Positions 1 to 5,396 are shown, counted from the stretch's first letter. The stretch: 5,541 bases of DNA from Streptosporangiaceae bacterium (GCA_030042885.1 JASHYW010000313.1:1-5541), one strand, 5' to 3'. Made by a program: numbers and translations. The notes: generated by a model from the letters alone, not told the origin.

Positions 1-588
1 TGTTCCAGCATGGTGCCGATCGTCGTTGTGAACACCAGCCCGGTGTCGTGCCACAGCTCCCCCGCTTTCAGCCGGTCCGCGGCCTGTGCCGCCTTGCGCT
101 GGCGCAGGGCGCCCACGACGATCTGCGCCAGCCGCAGGGTGCGGCGCGACTTCGGCGTCTTGGTGTCACCGCCAGCGCGGTCCGACCGCCAGACAGCCAC
201 CGTCCCCGCGTCCAGGTCGACGTGATCCCAGCGCAGCGCCCGGGCCTCCTCCGGCCGCAGGCCCGTCGTCAGCAACAGGACCACGTAACCATGCAGCGGG
301 TGCGGATCACCGCCCGGCCGTTCCTCGGCAGCAGCGCGCAGCAACCGCTGCGCCTGCTCGACCGACAGCGCCTTTGACGGCCGCCCCTCGCTACCAGTGG
401 GCGGTCGGACTAGCGCGGCCACATTCCGGCCGACCAGGTCATCGGCCTCGGCGTGCCGGATCGCCCGGACCAGGCAGTTGTGCGCGATCTGAAGCGACCG
501 CGTCGACAGGTGACCACTCAGCTCCGCCAGCGCCGACCGGACGTCAGCCGCCGACAGCTTCTTTAGCGACCCTACATACCCTCTGACC
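1..588 (-). pseudogene. Tyrosine recombinase (phage-type integrase), N-terminally truncated and cut by the left edge
   Basis: Site-specific DNA integration or excision enzyme of the tyrosine recombinase family. On the minus strand the frame reads a core-binding (SAM-like) domain, with LSTRSLQIAHNCLVRAIRHA around 515-455 and the linker GRPSKALSVEQAQRLL. The catalytic domain follows, with TTGLRPEEARALRW; its first catalytic arginine is at 257-255. The beta-hairpin lysine lies in DTKTPKSRRTLRL (161-159). The HxxR box and nucleophilic tyrosine would lie beyond base 1. Recognisable family sequence begins near base 578 (YVGSLKKLSAADV); the usual N-terminal arm-binding region, roughly 100 or more residues, is absent. 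The frame stays open upstream through a tRNA fragment to a GTG at 683, with a stop at 684-686, and has no good start at the homology boundary. I infer a gene broken at an attachment site. A chimeric protein started at 683 cannot be excluded. Confidence 0.8.
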
Positions 589-633
589 TGGTGGGCGCAA
601 CTGGGTTCGAACCAGTGACCCCTCGCTTGTAAG
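589..633 (-). other. 3' half of a tRNA (tRNA-Val(UAC)-like): attachment-site scar
   Basis: Read on the minus strand this has the anticodon loop CTTACAA, the 3' anticodon stem GCGAG, a 5-nt variable region, a perfect T-arm (ACTGG-TTCGAAC-CCAGT), the acceptor strand TGCGCCC, discriminator A and an encoded CCA. The identity follows from the loop, whose anticodon would be UAC, normally valine. The 5' half is missing: the bases to the right do not form the matching anticodon stem, a D-arm or an acceptor strand GGGCGCA. A duplicated tRNA segment running from the anticodon loop to the 3' end is the usual core left when an integrative element inserts in a tRNA gene. It directly abuts the truncated integrase, supporting an att reading. 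It is not a functional tRNA here. Confidence 0.78.
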
Positions 634-652
634 ACGCGCTCGGCCCGTCTCT

Positions 653-735
653 GGACGTCGCCTGGCGTCGCCTGAGGCGCCACCTAGCTGTACTAATTGT
701 CGCCGGACGTCGCCTTGCGTCGCTCGGCGTCTGCC
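653..735. repeat. Helically phased GTCGCC-like repeats beside the att scar
   Basis: GTCGCC occurs at 657, 667, 699 and 709, with the variants GTCGCT at 719 and GTCTGC at 729. Spacing is 10 bp within each group and 32 bp between groups, so all copies fall on roughly one face of the helix. On a larger scale, 653-673 and 705-725 are imperfect 21-bp direct repeats starting GGACGTCGCC. The position, 20-100 bp from the tRNA scar and integrase, suggests arm-type binding sites for an integrase or excisionase. The binding role is inference; the repetition is directly visible. Confidence 0.55.
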
Positions 736-781
736 TCCGTTGGCTCTCCGTTTGGCTCCCCGCATAACTCCGATAACGGAG
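735..781. promoter_or_regulatory. Tandem CTCCGTT(T)GGCT repeat followed by a CTCCG-ATAA-CGGAG palindrome
   Basis: CTCCGTTGGCT (735-745) is followed immediately by CTCCGTTTGGCT (746-757). A perfect 5-bp inverted repeat CTCCG-ATAA-CGGAG follows at 768-781. All share the CTCCG half-site and lie 115-160 bp upstream of the ATPase start in a gene-free stretch. They could be operator half-sites for a regulator of that gene or recombination-protein sites; nothing seen distinguishes these. Confidence 0.4.
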
Positions 782-821
782 ACAACGCGGCCGCAGGAAT
801 TGCGGTCGTAACGTGCCGGAG

Positions 822-851
822 ACACGGAAAATTCTTCCTGGAAACACGGAA
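822..851. promoter_or_regulatory. Candidate operator: ACACGGAA direct repeat with nested TTCC/GGAA palindromes
   Basis: ACACGGAA occurs at 822-829 and 844-851, exactly 22 bp apart, about two helical turns. Between them lie GGAA-AATTC-TTCC (826-838) and TTCC-T-GGAA (835-843). The cluster ends about 30 bp before the putative -10 element, where an activator or repressor would contact RNA polymerase. The local A/T richness contrasts with the flanking genes. The regulatory role is inferred from position and symmetry. Confidence 0.4.
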
Positions 852-882
852 CATTATCAGCCGAATCGCGGAACTACTCCGG

Positions 883-888
883 TAGCAT
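883..888 (+). promoter_or_regulatory. TAGCAT -10 element for a leaderless ATPase transcript
   Basis: TAGCAT fits the TAnnnT actinobacterial -10 pattern and ends 7 bases before the ATG at 896. No Shine-Dalgarno sequence lies in that gap (CGGGAAC). This spacing is typical of leaderless mRNAs, in which transcription begins at the A of the start codon. No good -35 hexamer is seen 16-19 bp upstream, which is common for such promoters and may mean dependence on an activator. Confidence 0.5.
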
Positions 889-895
889 CGGGAAC

Positions 896-2161
896 ATGCG
901 CGGAGTACTGACCGGCTTGGCGAAGCGACGGCTTGGGGAGGTCGTGGAAGCCCGACTCGCCGAAGAGCCGGTGGTAGCCCTCAACGGGCCGCGCACCGTA
1001 GGCAAGAGCACCCTGCTCAGTCAGCTAGCCGGGCGCCTGAGACGACCAGTGATCGACTGCGACGACCTAGCGACAAGAGTGGCTGTGCGAGACGATCCGG
1101 CTAGGTTCGTCGAATCGGACCAGCCCGTCCTGATCGACGAATACCAGCACGTTCCTGAGCTGCTGGATGCCATCAAAGCCCAGCTCAACCGGGATCTTCG
1201 TCCCGGCAGGTATGTCCTGGCCGGCTCAACGCGGTACGCGACCCTGCCCGAAGCCGCGCAAGCCCTGACCGGGCGCGTGGACATCATTCCGGTGCTTCCG
1301 CTGTCTCAAGGCGAAATCGACGACGTACGCGAGACCTTCGTCGCCAGACTGCTCGACGGCGTCGGCATCGAGATGGCCCTTTCGCAGGCTGCGACGACCC
1401 GCGACGAGTACGCCCAGCGGTCGACCTCGGGCGGTATGCCGGTGGCCCTGCGCCGCCCACCCGGTCGTTCCCGTTCTCGCTGGTTCTCCAACTACGTCAA
1501 CCTGGTCATCGACAAGGATGTCCTGAACATCTCGCGAGTCCGGCAGCGCGAGATGCTGCCCAGGCTGCTCCGCCAGCTCGCGGCCCGATCCGGCCAGGTC
1601 CTCAATATGGCGGCCATCAGCGGAGCCATCGGCCTGGAAAAGTCCACGACGGAGAACTACATCAAGCTCCTGGAAGCCGTCTTCCTGATCCAGCGGCTGC
1701 CCGCCTGGGGCACGACCTTGGGCTCACGCGTCACCAAGCACCCGAAGGTACACCTTGTCGATTCCGGCGTGATGGCTTGGCTGCTGAACCTTACCCCGCA
1801 GAAAATCGCTCAAGCTGCACCTGCAGCTCTCACCGAATACGGGCACTTGCTCGAAACCTTCGCCGTTGGAGAGACACTCAAGCAAGCCAGCTGGTCCGAT
1901 GCGCCGGTGGCCGCCGGTCACTTCCGCACCGAATCCGGCGACGAGGTCGACCTCGTGCTAGAACGCGACGACGGTCAGGTAATCGCCGTCGAGATAAAGG
2001 CAGGCTCCCGGATCAGCGGCGAAGACTTCCGCGGTCTCCGTCAGCTGAAAGAGCGCCTCGGCCCCCGGCTCGAGGAAGCGATCATCCTGCACACCGGCGA
2101 ACACGCCTACAGGCACGATGGCTGGATCACCGTCCTGCCGCTAGACCGGCTCTGGGCGTGA
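896..2161 (+). CDS. AAA_14/DUF4143 family ATPase with PD-(D/E)xK-like C-terminus
   Basis: Predicted cytoplasmic P-loop ATPase of 421 residues, the usual length for the family. Walker A is GPRTVGKST (31-39) and Walker B is PVLIDEYQ (77-84, acidic pair D81-E82). A sensor-like strand is YVLAGSTRY (106-114). The second half matches DUF4143: a helical, winged-helix-like part around 195-270 (SGQVLNMAAISGAIGLEKST), then KVHLVDSGVMAWLL. GHLLETFAVGETL leads into a nuclease-fold core with D352 and E366-I-K368 in VAVEIKAG-like context. Family members are common in prokaryotes but have no settled function; suggestions include toxin-antitoxin-like or mobile-element roles. No membrane segment is seen. The gene stands alone, next to the att scar, with a candidate leaderless promoter, so it is probably island cargo. 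The start is the first ATG in frame, with the P-loop at a normal distance. Identity is firm; biological role unknown. Confidence 0.9.
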   Translation: MRGVLTGLAKRRLGEVVEARLAEEPVVALNGPRTVGKSTLLSQLAGRLRRPVIDCDDLATRVAVRDDPARFVESDQPVLIDEYQHVPELLDAIKAQLNRDLRPGRYVLAGSTRYATLPEAAQALTGRVDIIPVLPLSQGEIDDVRETFVARLLDGVGIEMALSQAATTRDEYAQRSTSGGMPVALRRPPGRSRSRWFSNYVNLVIDKDVLNISRVRQREMLPRLLRQLAARSGQVLNMAAISGAIGLEKSTTENYIKLLEAVFLIQRLPAWGTTLGSRVTKHPKVHLVDSGVMAWLLNLTPQKIAQAAPAALTEYGHLLETFAVGETLKQASWSDAPVAAGHFRTESGDEVDLVLERDDGQVIAVEIKAGSRISGEDFRGLRQLKERLGPRLEEAIILHTGEHAYRHDGWITVLPLDRLWA

Positions 2162-2178
2162 CGTCGTAGTCCCTCTTG

Positions 2179-2195
2179 GCCGTCATGAGGACGGC
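2179..2195 (+). terminator. Candidate hairpin terminator after the ATPase gene
   Basis: GCCGTC-ATGAG-GACGGC is a perfect 6-bp G/C-rich stem with a 5-base loop, starting 17 bases after the ATPase stop codon. No T-tract follows, so it would have to work as a U-less hairpin of the kind proposed in actinobacteria. The stem is short, so confidence is low. Confidence 0.3.
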
Positions 2196-2249
2196 GCCAG
2201 GTCGTCGTGACGCCCTCGTGCTAAAAAGGAGATCGGACGGACAGAGATC

Positions 2250-2442
2250 ATGGACCCCCAGCCGCACGTCCGGCCCACCTTGTTGTAGAGCCACCCGATC
2301 GCGGAGTATCCGCTGGCAACTGGAGGTGCTCGAGCTGCTTGCCCACCAGGTTTGGCGCGGAGACGATGTGAATCCCGACCTTTACCGGCACCTCGCCCGG
2401 TGGCTCATCGGGCGGAGCGCGCAGGGGCGTGAGGTCGGATGA
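2250..2442 (+). pseudogene. Degraded short cistron at the head of the PHA operon
   Basis: No family recognised. An ATG at 2250 reads MDPQPHVRPTLL and stops at 2286-2288. A different frame reads coding-like sequence from about 2311 (RWQLEVLELLAHQVW, then NPDLYRHLARWLIG) to a TGA at 2440-2442. That TGA overlaps the next start codon as ATGA, so translation was probably coupled. A strong AAAAAGGAG lies at 2223-2231, but it is 18 bases before the ATG, too far for normal use. The simplest reading is one small gene of about 60 residues broken by indels between 2280 and 2311. Alternatively a short protein of about 39 residues starts at GTG 2326, or a longer one at TTG 2176, whose N-terminal half looks non-coding. 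The C-terminal part is amphipathic and helical in character. Confidence 0.4.
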
Positions 2443-2780
2443 TGGCGCAGCCGCCGCTCTGGCGCAGGCTCTACGACACCGCGGAGCGTGCCGTCGCGCC
2501 GCGCCTGGAGTCGGTGGTGCGGACTGAGCACTTCGCCCGGGGCGCCGCACTGGCTGGCTGGGCGCAGGCTACCGCCCGGACGCAGGTCGCGGCGTTTTCA
2601 GCGCGGGTGTGGCACTTGGTGAACCTCCCTGCGGGCACCGACATCTCCCGGCTCCGGGCACAGGTCGGCGCGCTGGACCGTGAGGTCCGGCGGCTCGCGC
2701 TCCACCTGGAGCAGCAGGCGCACAACGATGCGCGCACCGACGGGAAGGAGACGGACGGTGCCGACGCTCGACCCCCATAG
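2439..2780 (+). CDS. Small PhaE/phasin-like protein, putative PHA synthase partner subunit
   Basis: A 113-residue soluble protein, Ala/Arg-rich and predicted helical. The segment NLPAGTDISRLRAQVGAL (62-79), continuing to LHLEQ (91), resembles the LPT..D...L...V..L coiled-coil end of class III PHA synthase subunit PhaE and of PHA granule-associated proteins. The remaining part (1-60) is an amphipathic helical region, and the C-terminal tail is Asp/Arg-rich. Known PhaE proteins are about 350 residues, so this would be a much reduced form. It overlaps the start of phaC by 23 bases, which supports a partner role in the same polyester synthase complex or on the granule surface. The ATG at 2439 overlaps the upstream TGA, and a second ATG at 2442 is equally possible. 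The function rests on one motif plus context; a general phasin or PHA-binding regulator is the alternative. Confidence 0.6.
   Translation: MMAQPPLWRRLYDTAERAVAPRLESVVRTEHFARGAALAGWAQATARTQVAAFSARVWHLVNLPAGTDISRLRAQVGALDREVRRLALHLEQQAHNDARTDGKETDGADARPP
2745..2750 (+). promoter_or_regulatory. Ribosome binding site that fixes the phaC start
   Basis: AAGGAG lies 7 bases before the GTG at 2758, inside the coding sequence of the PhaE-like gene. It favours the GTG over the upstream ATG at 2680 in the same frame, which has no comparable site and would overlap the previous gene by 101 bases. Confidence 0.65.
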
Positions 2781-3837
2781 CGTGCTCGAGCGCGTGCGCC
2801 GCGACGTCGAGCGCAACGCCTTCCGCGCCCGTAACGGGATCCGCCTGGCCGCCGGCGCCCGCCCCTCCGTCGGCTGCACACCCAAGGACGTCGCGTGGCG
2901 TCGCGGCCGAACTGAGCTGTGGCACTACCGCAACGACGACGTCCGGTTCACCCCGCCGCTGCTCATCGTGTTCAGCCTGATCAGCCGCAGCTACATCCTC
3001 GACCTCTCCCCCGGCAACAGCTTCGTCGAGCGCCTGCTCAAGGCGGGCTTCGACGTGTGGCTGCTCGATTGGGGTGTTCCCGACGAACGCGATGCGCAGA
3101 ACCGGCTCGAGGATTACGTCGACGAGTACCTCCCCGCCGGGATCGCCCGAGTGCTCGCGCTGACCGGCCGGGACCAGGTCAACCTGCTCGGCTACTGTTT
3201 CGGCGGCGACCTGGCCCTGCTGCACGCCGCGCACCATCCTGACTCTCCGCTGCGCAGCATCACCGTCATGGCGACCCCGGTCGACTTCCGGCACATGGGG
3301 CCGCTTGCGGACGTGTTCGGCGTCGGCGGGCTGGACGTCGCCGATGTGCTCGATGCGGACGGCAACGTGCCGCCGCAGGTGGTACTGCTGGGCTTCCGCA
3401 CGCTCAAGCCGACCTCCGAGGTCACCCGCTACGTCGACCTGTGGGAGCGGCTGTGGAACGACGAGTACGTCGCGGCCTACCAGGCGATGACTGCGTGGTC
3501 AGACAACCATGTGCCGTTCCCCGGGGCCGCGGCGGAGCAGGTGGTGCAGATGCTCGTCAGGGACAACGGCATGGTCACCGACCGGCTGACCGTCGGGGGT
3601 GACCGCGTGCACCTCATCGACGTCCGCTGCCCGTTCCTCACCGTGCTCGCCAACCGCGACCACATCGTCCCAGAGCCCGCTGCCGCGCCGCTGATCGAGC
3701 TGGTCGGCGCGCCCGATAAGTATGAGCTGCGCCTGGACGCGGGCCACATCGGGCTGGTCGTCGGGAAGACCGCCGCCCGGACTACCATCCCGACGATCAT
3801 CGACTTCCTGCACCAGCGCAGCGAGGTGAGCACGTGA
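2758..3837 (+). CDS. phaC: Class III-type poly(3-hydroxyalkanoate) synthase, PhaC subunit
   Basis: Polymerises (R)-3-hydroxyacyl-CoA into polyhydroxyalkanoate with release of CoA, at the surface of storage granules. The 359 residues match class III PhaC (about 355), not the roughly 590 of class I. Visible features are an alpha/beta-hydrolase core with GFDVWLLDWGVPDE (97-110) and the lipase-like box GYCFGG (145-150) with nucleophile C147. D301 lies in LANRDHIVP and H330 in DAGHIGLVVG. The Cys-Asp-His spacing is nearly that of the Allochromatium vinosum enzyme (C149, D302, H331), so the catalytic triad is intact. Class III enzymes need a PhaE partner; the gene just upstream, overlapping by 23 bases, is the candidate. 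The downstream acetyltransferase starts inside the stop codon (GTGA). The start is GTG 2758 with AAGGAG in front. A related alpha/beta hydrolase that does not make polymer is the main alternative. Confidence 0.85.
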   Translation: MPTLDPHSVLERVRRDVERNAFRARNGIRLAAGARPSVGCTPKDVAWRRGRTELWHYRNDDVRFTPPLLIVFSLISRSYILDLSPGNSFVERLLKAGFDVWLLDWGVPDERDAQNRLEDYVDEYLPAGIARVLALTGRDQVNLLGYCFGGDLALLHAAHHPDSPLRSITVMATPVDFRHMGPLADVFGVGGLDVADVLDADGNVPPQVVLLGFRTLKPTSEVTRYVDLWERLWNDEYVAAYQAMTAWSDNHVPFPGAAAEQVVQMLVRDNGMVTDRLTVGGDRVHLIDVRCPFLTVLANRDHIVPEPAAAPLIELVGAPDKYELRLDAGHIGLVVGKTAARTTIPTIIDFLHQRSEVST

Positions 3838-4376
3838 CGATCATCGAGCTGCGCCCCGAGCACGCCGCCGCGCTGAGCCGGTTCTTCGCCGAGCTGCCCG
3901 CGGGCGACCTCACGTTCATCGAGGAGGACGTCACCGACCCCGCGCGGGTACGCTCGTGGCTGGCCGCGACCAGCGGCTGCTGGCTCGCGGTCGACGACCG
4001 CGTCCCCGGGCAATCCACTGTCACCGGGTATCTCAGCGTGCGGCGCCTGCCCGGATGGTCGGACCACGTCGGCGAGATCCGCCTCGTTGTGCACCCCGCG
4101 CACCGCCGCGCCGGGTTGGGCCACGCGCTCGCTCGGCACGCACTGGTCCAGGCGGTAGAGGCGGGCCTGCGCAAGCTCGTCGTCGAGCTGGTCGCTGACC
4201 AGGAGCATGCGATCGCCATGTTCACCGCGCTAGGGTTCACCGGCGAGGCGCTGCTGCGCGACCACATCCGCGACCGGGACGGACGGCTGCGAGACCTGGT
4301 CGTGCTCGCACACTACGTCGATGAGACCTGGGCGGCGATGGCCACGATTGGCCTGCCGGAGGAGATGGATGCATGA
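3834..4376 (+). CDS. GNAT family N-acetyltransferase
   Basis: Acetyl-CoA-dependent acyltransferase of 180 residues; the substrate cannot be told. The GNAT fold is visible in order: strands and helix at 1-50, the beta-4 strand EIRLVVHPAHR (81-91), motif A with the pyrophosphate-binding loop RRAGLG (91-96), and motif B with AIAMFTALGF (126-135). A short C-terminal strand segment follows, around LRDLVVLAHYV (152-162). The GTG start sits in the phaC stop (GTGA), with AGGTGA a few bases upstream, so its translation is probably coupled to PhaC. This strict coupling suggests a job linked to acyl-CoA or PHA metabolism, for instance modification of the synthase or of a small CoA-related molecule. That link is inference from position only. 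Family assignment is secure. Confidence 0.85.
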   Translation: MTIIELRPEHAAALSRFFAELPAGDLTFIEEDVTDPARVRSWLAATSGCWLAVDDRVPGQSTVTGYLSVRRLPGWSDHVGEIRLVVHPAHRRAGLGHALARHALVQAVEAGLRKLVVELVADQEHAIAMFTALGFTGEALLRDHIRDRDGRLRDLVVLAHYVDETWAAMATIGLPEEMDA

Positions 4377-4582
4377 CAATCCTGGACAGTTCCGCCCTCG
4401 ACGACCGGGACCGCGATCGTGACCGCTTCGGCACCCGACCACGGCTACTAATCATGTCGGTGGGTCCCGCACCGTGGGTCGGGTCGGTACCCTGGTCTGT
4501 CGCTGCTGCAGGCCATCCCAGCCCCTGGCTCGAGCGCACGACCGGACAAGCCGCAGGACAGTTCGCGATCCGCACAGGATAG
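4373..4582 (+). CDS. Small hypothetical ORF translationally coupled to the acetyltransferase
   Basis: Not recognised. A 69-residue ORF whose ATG overlaps the acetyltransferase stop as ATGA, which argues that at least its beginning is translated. The first 22 codons are G/C-ending and include an Asp-Arg run (DDRDRDRDR, residues 10-18). After that the codon bias weakens and the sequence becomes Gly/Pro/Trp/Ala-rich without a recognisable domain, signal peptide or membrane segment. This fits a gene whose original downstream part was lost, or a short real protein. Confidence that it is a functional intact gene is low. Confidence 0.35.
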   Translation: MTILDSSALDDRDRDRDRFGTRPRLLIMSVGPAPWVGSVPWSVAAAGHPSPWLERTTGQAAGQFAIRTG

Positions 4583-4722
4583 GGCTCGTGGCGCGCGGAC
4601 TCCCTGGACCCGACCAGCGGGGAAGCGCACAACGGCATTGGCCAGGGTCTTCTACGGGGGCGATCCGCCGCCCGGAGCGCGACCCTTTACCAGGTCCATG
4701 AAGTCCTCTGGAGGGGATCGCC
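4583..4722. other. Gap before the small ORF and enoyl-CoA hydratase pseudogene
   Basis: No convincing gene, promoter or terminator is seen in these 140 bases. The only clear element is the ribosome binding site GGAGGGG at 4710-4716. A long frame running through here to 5369 on the plus strand is not credible, because it follows the wrong frame after 4920. Confidence 0.4.
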
Positions 4723-4803
4723 ATGACGTCACGCCAACCCGCCAGCGGCCGGGCACAGCAGTCTCGCAGGGCCCACAAGCACGAGTTGCAGAGGAGCTGG
4801 TGA
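4723..4803 (+). CDS. 26-codon basic ORF upstream of and coupled to the hydratase pseudogene
   Basis: ATG at 4723 is preceded by a strong GGAGGGG (4710-4716) at 6-base spacing. The product, 26 residues from MTSRQPASGR to HELQRSW, is rich in Arg, Gln and His. Its TGA (4801-4803) overlaps the hydratase ATG as TGATG, so it may serve as a leader for translational coupling. It has no known family. It could also be the two fused ends of a formerly longer gene, given the deletion seen just downstream. Confidence 0.35.
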   Translation: MTSRQPASGRAQQSRRAHKHELQRSW

Positions 4804-5337
4804 TGACTCAGGTGTACCGTACGCTGCGGGTCGCGCCGAGCGACGAGGGTGTACTCGGCGTGGTGATTGACGCGCCGCCGATGAACCTCATCGGGCCGGA
4901 ACTGGTGCGCGACCTGGTGGATCGAGGTCGGCGCCGGCGCGCTCCCGGGCGCGGGCGGCGTGCAGCACCTGGCCCGGCTGCTGGGCCGGGGCCGGGCCAT
5001 CGAGGCGATTCTCGGCGCGGACGACTTCGGCGCTTAGGTTGCCGAACGGTACGGCTGGATCAACCGGGCCCTGCCGGACGCCGACCTGGACGCGTTCGTG
5101 GCCCGGCTCGCGCGGCGCATCGCCTCCTTCCCCGCCGACGCGGTGCGATCTGCCAAGCGCGTGCTCAACGAGCTGACCATGCCCGGCGCGGACGCGATCC
5201 GCGCCGACGCCTGCCGGTTCCACCAGCTGGTCGTCTCAGACGCTGCCCAGGCGCGCACGGCCGCCCTGTTCGCGCAGGGCCTCCAGACCCGCGGCCCGCT
5301 CGAACTCGACCTCGGCGACCGTATCGGAGCCCTTTGA
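4803..5337 (+). pseudogene. Enoyl-CoA hydratase/isomerase pseudogene (internal deletion, frameshift and stop)
   Basis: The first 39 codons (4803-4919) are a normal crotonase N-terminus, ending APPMNLIGPELVRDLV, behind GAGGAG at 4791-4796. From 4921 the family continues one frame over with IEVGAGALPGAGGVQHLAR, which matches the segment carrying the second catalytic glutamate. About 95-100 residues between are missing, including the oxyanion-hole parts and the GGG-x-E segment with the other catalytic glutamate. A TAG at 5035-5037 then interrupts, and the same frame resumes as VAERYGWINRALPDADL and runs through a normal C-terminal helical region to TGA at 5335-5337. Only about 176 family codons remain of the usual 260-280. 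An active copy could have fed hydroxyacyl-CoA precursors to PhaC; this one cannot. The product is inferred from conserved sequence, and the pseudogene status is clear. Confidence 0.82.
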
Positions 5338-5357
5338 CAGGGAAAGCAGATCCGACG

Positions 5358-5380
5358 CCGCACAGTTAACACCGCACAGT
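5358..5380. repeat. Two direct copies of CCGCACAGT, 14 bp apart
   Basis: CCGCACAGT at 5358-5366 and 5372-5380, separated by TAACA, lie between the hydratase pseudogene and the stop codon of the right-hand integrase. The palindrome AGTCGACT (5378-5385 region) overlaps the second copy. Attachment regions often lie just past an integrase stop, so a recombination-site role is possible; no tRNA end is visible here. Confidence 0.35.
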
Positions 5381-5396
5381 CGACTTTGCACTCAGG

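Noticed and set aside
589..690. A complete minus-strand tRNA gene
   Set aside because: Only the 3' half folds. The sequence to the right of 633 does not supply the anticodon stem partner, D-arm or acceptor strand.
653..735. CRISPR array
   Set aside because: Repeat units are 6-21 bp at 10-bp or 52-bp spacing, without uniform spacers or nearby cas genes.
544..847. Minus-strand frames of about 90 codons over the tRNA scar and repeats
   Set aside because: They read through the tRNA remnant and phased repeats in frames other than the integrase and resemble no protein.
2680..2757. Upstream ATG at 2680 as the phaC start
   Set aside because: The extra 26 residues are Arg/Ser/Thr-rich shadow of the overlapping gene. 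It has no ribosome binding site, whereas GTG 2758 has AAGGAG and gives the expected length and triad spacing.
2569..3294. Long minus-strand frame of 241 codons opposite phaC
   Set aside because: Antisense shadow produced by G/C-ending codons; it is opposite a gene with an intact catalytic triad and shows no domain.
3477..4208. Long minus-strand frame of 243 codons opposite phaC and the acetyltransferase
   Set aside because: Spans two well-supported plus-strand genes, has low-complexity composition and no recognisable family.
4638..5369. Plus-strand frame of 243 codons covering the hydratase region
   Set aside because: Only residues from 4803 to 4919 are family-like. After 4920 it is an Arg/Pro-rich wrong-frame reading, while the hydratase continues in another frame.
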